From NCBI GenBank assembly GCA_028023455.1, contig JAQFVV010001058.1, forward strand, positions 1 to 64,000: a DNA stretch of 64,000 nucleotides, written 5' to 3'. The DNA comes from Epiperipatus broadwayi (Eukaryota; Onychophora; Udeonychophora; Euonychophora; Peripatidae). The notes below the pieces were generated by a model. The model was not told the DNA's origin. It saw only the letters and a list, made by a program, of their open reading frames with translations, and searched no databases. A program made the translations under genes and the position numbers. Below, piece by piece: positions 38,711 through 49,622 of the stretch (its first letter is position 1; the number at the start of each line of letters is the position of its first letter).

Positions 38711-40115
38711 ATGACAAGAAATAAACCTAAAATGGAGACTCAAGGTAAAAAAATAGACAATGTTCCCAGTGAGGAACAAAATAAAACCGAAACTAGTGAA
38801 ATAGAAAAGATGCCCAGTGAAGAAAAAATAGAAACTCAAGCGAAAGAAGTAGAGAATGCCTCTAGTGAGGAACAAAAAGATAAAAACAAAAAAGAGGTTG
38901 AGCAAAAAGAAGAGAATAGGGAAGTCATAGTGTTATTAACTAGCATGTTTAAAAAACTAAAAGAAACAGCCGAAGAATATAAAAAAATAGCTGAAGAGCT
39001 TAAAAACCAAAATAATGAAATGAAGACTAAATTGGAAGGGCAAGCTGAAATGCTTGAAAAGTTAAAGGACCAGATCGAAATGGGCCTGAATAAAATAAAA
39101 GAAAAAATTAGGGAAGAAATAGAAGAGATTAAAACACAAGTAGAAAATCAAATAGAGACCGCTTACCAAGCAATTGAAAAAAATAAGATAGAAGATAGAA
39201 AATTAATTGAAGAGATAAAACTCAGAATGACGGATTTAGCTTGGAAAGTAAATCAAAAGGATAGTAAAAATAGTTTGCAAATGGAAATAAAACAGTGTGA
39301 CCACTTGAGTGCAAACACATGCATTATAAACAATCCGGCAATTGTGAACCAGTTTTTGAAAATACGGATATTTTCTGGCCATCAAGGTGAAGCTCCTATG
39401 GAGCATTTAAATAGTTTGGAGCGCTATTTCACTCTAAATCAATTATGTGAGGAGGCTATGATCGCAATAGCTTGTAGCCATTTACAAGGGGGTCTCAATC
39501 TTGGTGGGACTCTTTATATAAAAAACCCGTCACTTTTGCCGAATATAAAATTGCTATTTTAGCTAGTTATTGGAGCGAAGATTATCAGGAAAATCTTCGT
39601 CACCAGATCTCGCAAGATAAATGGCGACCTGGTGAACCGTTTGTTTCTTTTTTTAGAAGGCAAGTGGCGAAATTATGCTCTTTAACAGCAGACCCACTAT
39701 CTGAACAACAAATTGTCAGGATAGTCCGCCATAGTTTTCCTCATAATGTCGAGCAAATGCTCATAGGAACTGAAAGGAAAACAGTGGACAAAATGGCGGA
39801 ATTGTTGAGCACTTTCAACAGAGCTAGACCAACTTTTGACATGAGAGATAGGGAATTCAAACCCCAACTTAGAGAGCTGGCTGTAAACGCCGTAAGATAT
39901 AGACATAGGTCGAATTCGGGGAGTCCCCGGAGGAGACATTATTCTAATAGTCCCGAGAGAACAAAAATCTTTTGAAGATCCGACAGCGATCCTAACATCT
40001 CTCATACTAGATTTAAGGAAAGGCCCAGGGGTGATTCTCAATCCCCCAGCATGAGTGGCTATATGCAGAAAAAAAATATAATAAAGAACCGCCAGACAAA
40101 AATTAAAAATATGTA
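38711..40115 (+). pseudogene. Gag of the LTR element, broken by a frameshift and a stop
   Basis: From ATG at 38711, about 200 residues are Lys/Glu-rich and heptad-like (long coiled coil). A capsid-type domain follows (FSGHQGEAPMEHLNSLERYF, then a loading/assembly-type helix set) continuing after 39543 in another frame to about 39880. The end is Arg/Ser-rich (RYRHRSNSGSPRRRHYS) and could bind RNA; no CCHC knuckle is present. A single-base loss in the G-run near 39490 shifts the frame, and a TGA at 39973 interrupts a frame that then stays open to 40115. Intact length would be about 470 residues. It is the only protein the element encodes. Confidence 0.8.
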
Positions 40116-40315
40116 ATCTGACGGATTCGCCGACTTGACCTAGTTATTAACGACCATGGACTCGGAATAATGGAAAATGTTTAACAAAGTTTAATGAAAT
40201 AAATGAAAAAATGAGTATCAAGTTAGTTGAATAATTGAAAATGATTAAAGGTAGTCTCAGTAAATAAATAATAATCTTAAAGTTTTTAAAATGTTAAAGC
40301 AACGATAAAACGATT

Positions 40316-40565
40316 TATGTCAAAACCCTCGATTATGTCTTATCGATGATATTGATATCCCAGCTCATAAGTCTAGAACATAGCGAAGTGTGACATACAC
40401 AAAATAAATGTGTAAAATCAAATTAGAGAAGCAAAATGATTATGTCAAAAATCCTCGATTATGTCTTATCGATTATACTGATATCCTAGCTCATAAGTCT
40501 AGAACATAGCGGAGCGTGACACAAACAAAATAAATGTGTAAAATCAAAATAGACAAACAAAATGA
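40316..40565. repeat. 125 bp tandem duplication in the LTR element interior
   Basis: Units start at 40316 and 40441: CCTCGATTATGTCTTATCGA, then CTCATAAGTCTAGAACATAG and a GTGTAAAATCAAA block. A few substitutions separate them. Non-coding. Confidence 0.92.
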
Positions 40566-41524
40566 AAATGTTTTTTTTTTAAAAAAAAAAAAAAGGGAGA
40601 GTAAAAATAACGCTTTAAAAATAAAAATGAAATAAATAAGTGTATAATGAAAGTATTAATGAAAATAAAACATTATCAAATAAAAAAATAAAAGTGTATT
40701 AAATTAGGATTGAGGTGTGTGCGAGTATTTAGGCAAGGAGATAAATTCCAGGCCTGACTTTTGTGGGATTAAGCCTTTTCTTGTGGTGACTTTGTTCTAC
40801 AGATGGGTAGTGTAAAAAATAAATAATACTGATGATGATGTGCCAGTAGAAAAGTCCTGGCATATAAAAGTTAATAAATCTGGAGGAAAAATTCCCAGTA
40901 ACCAAATAAAATAAATATTTTAGTAAGTCAAATGTGCAGTAGAGATAGTCCTGCCATTCGCAATCTTAAAGTCCCTGTTCATGATCCGTTGTGCACAAAA
41001 ATTCCCATGTTGTAGTCACGACTTCTGCAAGAAATTAAAAGTTGGTTTAAATCAGCACAAAATCTATCTGTGTGTTTGAATTGCCTTATATTTTGCTGCC
41101 TACTTCTCTTAACATTACATTTATTACCTAATGATGAAAATAAAACTAAAAATGCACTTGAGAAAAACAGTTTTTTTTCTCTTTCTGAGTACACGCATGT
41201 TAAAAAAAAAATAGTTTTGAATATACGTAAGTTAATAAAAGGAAATAAATAAATGGTTTAAAGTAATTAAGTCAAATCAAATGTCTGTCATAATAATGAA
41301 GAGCAATAAAATAAAATAGTTTTCTGAATGCATGCACATTAATAAAGAAGTTAAGTAAATGATTTAAAATATGATTCCGTAATATAAATAAATATGTAAA
41401 CTGATGTCCGTGATGGTTTAAAAATAGTATCGTAAAACTAATATTTAAAATGTTCATAAGGGCTTGAAAATAATATTGTGAGATTAGATTAATACAAATG
41501 TTAAAATAATGTTCATATGAATTT
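40566..41524. other. LTR element interior without coding capacity
   Basis: Where pol would be expected I see only AT-rich sequence with a T/A hairpin at 40570-40600 and a short direct repeat of ATGATTTAAA-type blocks near 41350. No RT, protease or integrase motif in any frame. Confidence 0.6.
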
Positions 41525-42194
41525 AAAATAAAGTTGTAAGATTAATAATAAAAAAATATAAAGTCAATCTAAGTGTATTAAGTGTGCATAAGTATACATG
41601 TGTATATACGCGCACATACAGTGGTAATATTCGGTAAATACGATACCTTATGATGAGTATCTTAAATGTATTTATCCAGATATCCTTTTAGGTTATTTTC
41701 TTGGTACTGTTGCACCTTATGATGAGTGCAAAAAGGGATTTATTTATTATAGATTCCCTGTAAGCAAGTCCAGTAATAACTCGATATCTAGAATATTAGT
41801 AGGTGTAGAATTATGCTGCACATATACACATGTGTTAAATAAAGATGTTCGTAACAATTTACAAATAATATTATAAGATTAGTAATAAAAATATAAAGTC
41901 AATCTAATGTGTATTAAGAGTGTGTAAGTATGCATGGGTATATACGCGCACATACACTGGTAATATTCGGTAAATACGATACCTCATAATGCGTATCTTA
42001 AATGTATTTATCCAGATATCCTTTTAGGTTGTTTTCTTGGCACTGCGGCACCTTATGATGCGTGCAAAAAGGGATTTATTTATTATAGATTTCCTGTAAG
42101 CAAGTCCAGTAATAACTCGATATCTAGAATATTAGTAGCTGTAGAATTATGCTGCATGTATACACATGTGTAGGAATTATCTAAAATAAAAAAT
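41525..42194. repeat. 335 bp tandem duplication before the 3' LTR
   Basis: 41525-41859 and 41860-42194 share ATACGCGCACATACA, GGTAAATACGATACC, TGGTACTG or TGGCACTG followed by YGCACCTTATGATG, and CGATATCTAGAATATTAGTA. Several shorter TTATGATG words recur inside each unit. Non-coding. Confidence 0.92.
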
Positions 42195-42264
42195 TAATAA
42201 ATCGTTATAGTCAACAATTAAAATTGCAAGAGATAAAATGGTCAAAAATGACGCATTTTACTCT

Positions 42265-42283
42265 AAAATGGAGGGGGGTGTAA
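42265..42283 (+). promoter_or_regulatory. Polypurine tract
   Basis: AAAATGGAGGGGGG followed by TGTAA directly precedes the 3' LTR. This is the expected place for the plus-strand DNA primer. Confidence 0.8.
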
Positions 42284-44055
42284 TGTGCCAATGCCAAATT
42301 GGCACATGTATATAAAATAATTTTGTCTAAAAAAATTATTAAAATCTTTTGTAAAAGAGAGAGAAATAAAAGTTATAAAAATCGGAAGTTTCTTTAAATG
42401 TAAATGCAGTTTGTTTTCGTGAAAATAAGATTGAAAAATCAGAGAGTTTTTAAAAATAAAACTTACAATTAAAGGGGAGAGAGGGAGTTTTGTTTAGAAA
42501 AGATAAAACTAAGAGTTCATAAAAGTTAAAGAGTATTATTATTATAAATTAAAAGTTTAAAAAAAATATAAAAATCTCTTTTCATTCCAGTTTATTATAA
42601 TAAATTATATTAGTGCGTGCGAATGTAAACAAAAGTATGCATGTTAGAATAATATAAAAATGAAAAATATATATAAATGAAAGTTAAAAAAGAAATTATA
42701 TTTGGAAAACACAGCGATGGCTATTAAGTTAAATAAAGACAACATGTTTATGAAAATAAATATTGAAATGAAATGTATTTAAAAACACAGTGGTGAGCTA
42801 CTAATTAAGGATATAAAAACAACACGTTTTGGGATAGCTAATTAATCAATCGTCAAAAACACGTCATAGGATTAATCTAAAGGAATTTCGACAACACCTA
42901 TTGCACATTTGCCGGAGGATATTAAAACAAAAACACTTCGCAGGTATAAATAGACTTTTTTTTGTTTTATCGGACATTCAGTTGGAGTTTGCAATTCAGT
43001 CTAGTTTGCAGTTTTAGTCTATTTAGCAGTGTCAGTCTTGTTTACATTATTTAGCAGAAACAGAAATGCAGTGCTGAAAATCTTATGGAAATATACGCTG
43101 GTGCTTCAGCCCTTTGTCCAACAAGATCATTAAAACCTGCCTGTGAGATAATGTCTTCATAACCACTCCGTAATCCTCCGTCAAAACGTTCAACTGTCTT
43201 CAAGAATAAATTTGACTCGCATAAAATCTCTTCAAGAATTGTCAAAATCTAACCGGTTAGATATAATTCATCGGAAGCAGCAGAAGCAGCCAATGACAAG
43301 CAAAAAAATTCTAGGTATATATTTTATTATTATCATTTATACGTAGTAGTCACCACTGTAATCCGTAAATATTCAAGACTCAAATTATATGAACTCTATC
43401 ATACATAAAATGAACTATTGATATGTATGCCTAAGTTTCAAATGCTATTAATGCTTTATTATTATGTTTGCGAATGCGAGATAATTTAAAATGTCTAAGA
43501 TTATTTTTGCTTTTTTTTTTCATAAAATATACTATCATATGTTAATTTAAAAATGTGCGTGTGTTAAAATTGGATTTATAAAATGTTTATAATGCGTTTA
43601 TGTTAGTTAGTAAATTATCTTTAAACTTAATTAATGTTGATTGAAATAAATTGTCTTTAAATTTAAACTTTATCTGTCGGTCAATTCTTTTTATCAATCT
43701 CTTCTTACCAATATTTTATTACTGATTAAAATTAGACTGGGCTAGTTAAGGGAATTGTTTCGAGTGCTGGATTATGAGCCTACTGCTCGAATATGTTAGT
43801 CTTCAGACTAGCTGGCGCCCCGGGGTTTACCCCGAAACAAATAAAGTATTTGGATAGTAGGGGTTTGAATCTAGCAGCCGAGATGGGCCATTGTTGATAG
43901 TTAAAGCTATTAATAAGATCTCCCATTTTGCTCGAACGTGCCGGTTCGTTCACATAACCTTTATAATATTATAAATGTATTATGAAGGAGTTTGAAACTG
44001 GCCAAAACTTATATATACGTATAAGTAGGTGGTTTCAGCAGTTCGACCCGGTACA
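42284..44055 (+). repeat. 3' LTR, 1772 bp
   Basis: Starts TGTGCCAATGCC and ends CCGGTACA like the 5' LTR. TATAAATA at 42945 with a downstream TCAGTT repeats the promoter. It is 16 bp longer than its partner because of an extra block near 43090. A hammerhead array begins about 10 bp after its end. Confidence 0.95.
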
Positions 44056-44213
44056 ATATATACATATGAAAAACAAAAAAACACAAGTTAAAAAACTTGC
44101 TAACGCTTGTATTTATGATAACAGATGGTGTTCTACCAAAAACACCATCAAGCATAGTTTTCTGTTTACATAAACATCAGAGCGAGCATTCACTATCTCT
44201 AACTTTAATTCCA

Positions 44214-44257
44214 CTTTCAGATCATGATTTCAAGCTATTTGCTATCATCAGTGAAAG
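44214..44257 (-). ncRNA. Hammerhead ribozyme, type I (array copy 1)
   Basis: On the minus strand: CTTTCA, core CTGATGA, stem II TAGC-AAATA-GCTT, core GAAA, short stem III TCATGA, cleavage triplet ending ATC, then TGAAAG. Stem I pairs over 6 bp with no mismatch and all core positions are canonical. Total 44 nt. As at 13501, a T-T pair sits next to the core in stem II. Confidence 0.82.
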
Positions 44258-44625
44258 ACAGGAATAAGAAACTAGATCTAAACACAAACTCTGAGCATTT
44301 ATGAAACAGTTTCTATTCAGCTTGCAAGCGTGAATCTTTTAGACACGTTAATGTCTTCAAACTCACCATAGCAAGCCAGATAGCTACATGGGTCTGACCT
44401 CAGTTCAGCATCACCACATAGTAGAAGCCTCTGCAATATACATCATTGCAATAAAGACCTCAAAGGTACATTTATGAAAAACAAAAAAACACAAGTTAAA
44501 AAACTTGCTAACGCTTGTATTTATGATAACAAATGGCGTTCTAAAAGATTCACGCTTGCAAGCTGAATAGAAACTGTTTCATAAATGCTCAGAGTTTGTG
44601 TTTAGATCTAGTTTCTTATTCCTGT

Positions 44626-44669
44626 CTTTCACTGACGATAGCAAATAGCTTGAAATCATGATCTGAAAG
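44626..44669 (+). ncRNA. Hammerhead ribozyme, type I (array copy 2)
   Basis: Identical to array copy 1 except that the core reads CTGACGA. The changed base is position 7, the one core position that tolerates any nucleotide, so the fold remains consistent with activity. Confidence 0.82.
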
Positions 44670-45032
44670 TGGAATTAAAGTTAGAGATAGTGAATGCTTG
44701 CTCTGACATTTATGTAAACAGAAAACTATGCTTGATGGTGTTTTTGGTAGAACGCCATCTGTTATCATAAATACAAGCATTAGCAAGTTTTTTAATTTGT
44801 GTTTTTTTGTTTTTCATAAATGTACCTTTGAGGTCTTTCTTGCAATGATGTATATTGCAGAGGCTTCTACTATGTGGTGATGCTGAACTGAGATCAGACC
44901 CATGTAGCTATCTGGCTTGCTATGCTGAGTTTGAAGACATTAACATTCTAAAAGATTCACGCTTGCAAGCTGAATAGAAACTGTTTCATAAATGCTCAGA
45001 GTTTGTGTTTAGATCTAGTTTCTTATTTTTGT

Positions 45033-45076
45033 CTTTCACTGACAATAGCAAATAGCTTGAAATCATGATCTGAAAG
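45033..45076 (+). ncRNA. Hammerhead motif, probably inactive (array copy 3)
   Basis: Same as copy 2 but the core reads CTGACAA, so the essential G8 is replaced by A. Stems I-III are unchanged. Predicted not to cleave. Confidence 0.75.
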
Positions 45077-45179
45077 TGGAATTAAAGTTAGAGATAGTGA
45101 ATGCTCGCTCTGACGTTTATGTAAACAGAAAACTATGCTTGACGGTGTTTTTGGTAGAACGCCATCTGTTATCATATAT

Positions 45180-46860
45180 GTTAACTAACTTAAATGCTAC
45201 CAGCATGAATATTAAATGTAACTTTTATAAACTGTAATTAATGCATAGATGGTTGTATCACATTTATATAATTAAGATTGACATTTAGAAACTGTATATT
45301 CTTTAAAATTTATTGAAAGTAAAATGCACACTGTTTTGAAGTATTGGCATATAAAATACATAAGAATAAAGTCAAATAATAAAGAAAGATTATTGGCACA
45401 ACCACATTGATATCATTTAAATTAGTAAGATATTAAATTCATTTCTTAATGAAAGGAAATTATAAAAGCAAATAAGTTATTTACAAATTTAACCAATATT
45501 AATTTAAACAGAATTTAAGAAATTCTTTTAACATTAAAAAAGATTTACAATTAATTATATATAATTAATTTCATTTAGGTACATTTATTTAGTTAGCTAA
45601 CTTGGTTTATAGTTTAAGCAGAATTAACAGAGCTCTGTGGTTGTTAGATTTTATATTACCAGTTTATTTTCTGGACAGAGATCTTCAGACCTTAGGTGGT
45701 TCATTCTTGGGTTAGGCATAACATTTTCAATATGGCAGTAATTTGCTGGATATTTTACGTGCTAGCTTCAGTTGTTGGGGCATCTTGTTGCAGTCTGCAT
45801 CCCATTCTTCTGTGGATGCACTTCTAAATAATTGACTACATCACCAAGCTTAATAATAAAAAGCAAGATATCTAAGAGAAACAATCAAGAAAAAGAGGAA
45901 AATAAACACCCTTCAAAATGAAAATTGTCTTTTTTTACTAGCTATACTTTATCTCTAAATTTTTGGATCAATCGCATGACATAGTTCGTGCCTGGCTTGG
46001 TCAATCCTTTACAGAGCAAAAAAAATACAATTAACCTATCTATCTGTAGTCATCCCCTTAGGTGACTTAATTCATTATAACAAAAAATTGTTTAATATTT
46101 AACTAAGTCTGAACACTCAAATTTATCTTTTGTTGAGTTTCTGCTTGTAAATTAATTTTAGCCTATGTTTGATTTGATTACAAGATAAAATTTATAAAAT
46201 CTAATTTATTTCATTATTTTATTTTTAATTAATATAATTAAAAGCTTTTTTCTTTTTTTACAAAACTAAATCATGCCACTATATATATTGTATACAATGA
46301 ATCATATATCCACATAAGAATTTATATTTTATAAACTTAATAAATAAAGAAACATTTTTTTTATAAAATGTAACATTTAAATCATACTCACTGTAACACT
46401 TATTAGCCTATTAATGTACAGTGTTTATGTGTATATATAATGCTGCACAACCAGCCATGATAGTTAGATTTACACATTTATTTTAAAAAAAATGATTTTA
46501 AGAGAGTTTGAAACCAGCACAGATGGGTTTGGTTGCTAAACTGAAAGGTGCAATGAGAAGGGATCAAACCTGACTGTTGCAATACTGTGATATCATATTC
46601 TATAAACCTGCCAAATGATTCCAATAAAACTAGAAAGTAAACTCAGTAAAATATTTTATAACTCTTTGAAGTAATTTTTTCCAATCTAAAGTAAAAATAA
46701 TCAAATGATTTTCTGTTCTAATCTTTTTTTACCTAAACATGTTGATGCTATTAATTTTTTAATGTAATCAAAATTATGAACAAAGAAAAAAAATGCATAA
46801 TAAACTCCATCAAATGAGTGTTTTTTTAGCATGAGGTTTTGTTGTAAAAGTGAAATGATA
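45180..46860. other. AT-rich sequence without recognised gene
   Basis: No coding frame, inverted repeat or RNA gene supported. 45640-45850 is slightly less AT-rich but shows no family resemblance. Confidence 0.45.
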
Positions 46861-46865
46861 AATCT

Positions 46866-47660
46866 TTGATTTATAAAATTATTAAAGCTCATTTAAATTT
46901 ACTTTTAAATAAATGTGTTATCATTATATTAATATCACTAATGAAAATAAAAAAACAAAAATTATCAAGCAGTAGAGAATTTCAAAATTGGTGGATTGAT
47001 GAGTATGGAATGATTAACAAAGGCACCAGGTTAGTATGTGTTTTATATTGTGGAACAGTTGTATTGAGCATATCATCAATAAAATGGCATAATGAGACCA
47101 ATCATACATCACTCTGTGAAAAAAATAAAGATCAATAAAATGAATATATAGCCTAAGCATTTAAAAATATAAATATTTGATCAACATCTACAATGAAATT
47201 TATCGAAAATCATTCAAATATAACTGCTGCTAGTTTTTTTAAATTTCAAATGTAATTGCTAAACATGGAAAAACTTTTAATGATGGAGAATACATGAAAG
47301 AAGCTTGGATAAAATGTGCACCAGTTCTTTTTAAAGATTTTGAAAACAAAGCAAAAATTCTTCAAAGCATAAAAGATTTATCATTGGCTAAAAATACAGT
47401 TAAAGAAAGAATCCTGCAAATGGATAACAACATAATTTACAAACAAAAGAGATATAAAATCTTCTAGTTTAATTTCTCTTTGCTTTGATGAAAGTACAAA
47501 CATAAATGGATCAGCTTGTTTGGTTATTTTTATTTGCTATTGGGTTGGGAATAATATCAAAGAAGAGTTGATCAGTTTAACCTCACTAGTAACAACAACA
47601 AAAATAGAAATGTCAACCCTTTTCTAATGGCATATATATTTCATTTAATTTGGATGTCAA
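46866..47660 (+). pseudogene. hAT transposase relic, GTF2IRD2/SCAND3-like type
   Basis: The N-terminal piece (46866-47138) has a zinc-finger-like segment, REFQNWWIDEYGMINKGTRL then VCVLYCGTVV and KWHNETNHTSL, typical of domesticated and wild hAT proteins of this group. After a break, about 47255-47460 reads AKHGKTFNDGEYMKEAWIKC and LSLAKNTVKERILQM. Then comes LCFDESTNINGSACLVIFI, which contains the first catalytic Asp of the hAT RNase-H fold (DEST). It is truncated after about 47660, so the remaining catalytic residues and the dimerisation domain are missing. No TIR was found. Inactive. Confidence 0.72.
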
Positions 47661-48433
47661 GTTTATATTCAATATATTATCTTTCAATAAAATTCAAGTG
47701 TACACTACTGAAATTAAATATTTGTAGTTCAAATATTTCTATTATATTTTTTCAAAAAATGTTTGAGGCATTTATAAATTAACTAAAATGAACACTTTTT
47801 TCTTTTAAATTAACATTTACAATAAATGAGATGTCAAAACAGTTTTACCTTCTAGTGTTAAGTTTTTTGTTGGTCACATTTTTTTTGGATCCCATAATTT
47901 TTTTTAATTTTTCAGGCCCACTACCACTAGCAAGTGATCTATCAAAATTACCAATTGATGAGTTGAACCGAAATCCAAATTTACTGTTGTTTTTCTTATT
48001 TGAATAATTAGATATTTGTAAACTAATTATGAGAGAGACTGATATTTTCAGCAATTTTGATTGCAGCAGACTGTCTTTAACATTATCAACATATACATGC
48101 AAATGTTGAGCAGATCCACATAAACTGACCACATATATGGTTCAATCCCATAAATTTACAGGAGACCTCCTAAAATACAATGATGAAGCATAAAATTCAG
48201 CAATATTAGAGGAAATATTAACAATAATCATCAGCAAAGATAAAAATCATCTTATAAAAATGATAAATATCTGTGTTTCAAAAATTCGTACTGGGTTAAA
48301 AAGATTACAAGGATAGACTATTTGAAAGTATGCTGATTCAGATACATTTAGGACTTAAGAAAACTAACACAGACTTTTTTGAGATGTTCCTAATAGTGAG
48401 TCTCTAAAAAAGAAATGGAATATTGCATGTGAT
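47661..48433. other. Intergenic or decayed gag sequence
   Basis: The expected place for a gag upstream of the protease-like fragment at 48434, but no capsid motif is recognisable. A 95-codon minus-strand frame at 47845-48132 has no family resemblance. Confidence 0.35.
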
Positions 48434-49622
48434 ATGGGAAAACAGTTTGAAATCTTTCTAAGGTGGGCTTTGATTATGTTTGGGAAGTATCATCCAGTTG
48501 TATTCAAAGTTGCAGTTGATTCTAGGGAAAGTCGTGGTTTTAAAGTCTTAGTTGACATTGGGAGTCAAATATCACTTATTGATAGACAATTACTTCTAGG
48601 GATCATGAAGAAAAATCAACTCTTTCATTGAAACAAACAAGATAATGATAATAGTAAAACTGGATGCCATACAATTATGGATTGGTTTATGAATAGGGAA
48701 CCAAATGATAGATTACATATTTCTTGTAATTCCAGGATTAATATTTGATATGGCATTGGGATCAGACTTTTTCCTTAAGCATGGTTGCAATCCTATATTA
48801 CATTATAAATGTGTTATTTGTAACAAATAAAAGATTAAATTTGAGAGTTTAAAGCAATTATTCATATTCTCAGATCAATTGTAATTATACCATGCATATT
48901 TCTAATTTCACCAATAAGCATTCAAAGCAAGGTATAATTACTATTATGAATTTTGGTGAAGTGAATTTGTTATTACAGTATCATGAATAATTATCAGATT
49001 AATTGTGTAAAAGATGACTGATTTCAATGAAATAAAAATGAAAGAATCTCACAAAATGTCTTGGAGTACTTCAAGATGCAATAGAAGATATGTCAATATC
49101 TTATGAAATGATATTCTCAAATAGACCAGAGACTAATTAAAAATATCTCAATTATATCATGTAAGAGAAGTAAAATACTATTAATGAAAATCATATTGAG
49201 TACTATATTATTATTGGAAGATGTGGGAAAGCAACTTCAACAGTTGATGAAATTGGGGATTATAGAGAAATGCCAATTATTTAGTGAGGATGAAAAAACA
49301 ATTTAGTCAGAATGCCTTGATCACAGCAACTTAAGCCATCACTATACCTAAAAGAGATGTATCTTACTGTATCCAAGAATTTTTTATTTACAAGTTCATA
49401 TTTATCAGCATTAATTGAAGATCTTGTTACTGAAAAATCCATTTACACCCAGATTGTTTCAAGAATATTATAATGTCTTTAGATACAGAAGATATGATTT
49501 CAAGAGGATTCATTTTGAGCTAGTAAAGTGGAAGAGGTCCACTGAGATACAAGTAGAGTACTATCACAGTGAAAGATATCTTTGCTTTAAGTAGATGATG
49601 TGGTGATTCACTTGAGTAGTCA
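48434..49622 (+). pseudogene. Gypsy-type pol relic, part 1: protease and RT N-terminus
   Basis: 48434-48631 contains FKVLVDIGSQISLIDRQLL, a retropepsin-like active site (DTGS-type, here DIGS). 48749-48800 reads MALGSDFFLKHGCN, matching the second conserved protease block. From about 49190, VGKQLQQLMKLGIIEKC matches the start of a Gypsy RT, and DFKRIHFEL lies near 49500. Just before 49622, VDDVVIHLSS corresponds to the catalytic YxDD box and the bases after it. The order protease then RT fits Gypsy. Stops and frameshifts are frequent. The relic is cut at 49622 by a hAT insertion and resumes at 52236. Confidence 0.72.

Larger units (their letters stand above)
36548..44055 (+). mobile_element. 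LTR retrotransposon with gag only (non-autonomous)
   Basis: Two nearly identical LTRs (36548-38303 and 42284-44055) flank a 3980 bp interior. Both LTRs start TGTGCC and end GGTACA, the usual TG...CA. ATATAT lies on both outer sides. A polypurine tract precedes the 3' LTR. The interior encodes only a broken Gag; protease, RT, RNase H and integrase are absent. The remaining 2.2 kb consists of repeats and non-coding sequence. Such an element would depend on a relative for its enzymes. The Gag type and layout suggest Gypsy, but without pol the superfamily is inferred. Confidence 0.92.
44064..45178. repeat. Inverted array of a ~408 bp hammerhead-bearing unit
   Basis: A forward unit (44066-44473) is followed by the first 68 bases of a second one. 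At about 44541 the orientation flips to a full reverse unit (to about 44945) and a partial reverse unit to 45178. Period is 408 bp forward (ATGAAAAACAAAAAAACACA at 44066 and 44474) and 407 bp in reverse. The same AAAAGATTCACGCTTGCAAG starts both reverse units. It is less AT-rich than the surroundings. Each complete unit contains one hammerhead motif, so the array resembles a retrozyme or hammerhead satellite. Confidence 0.92.

Noticed and set aside
43982-44173. 63-codon plus-strand frame crossing the 3' LTR end
   Set aside because: It spans the LTR/array junction and has no protein character.
47845-48132. 95-codon minus-strand frame
   Set aside because: Ser/Asn/Lys-rich with no recognisable domain; lies between two relics read on the other strand.
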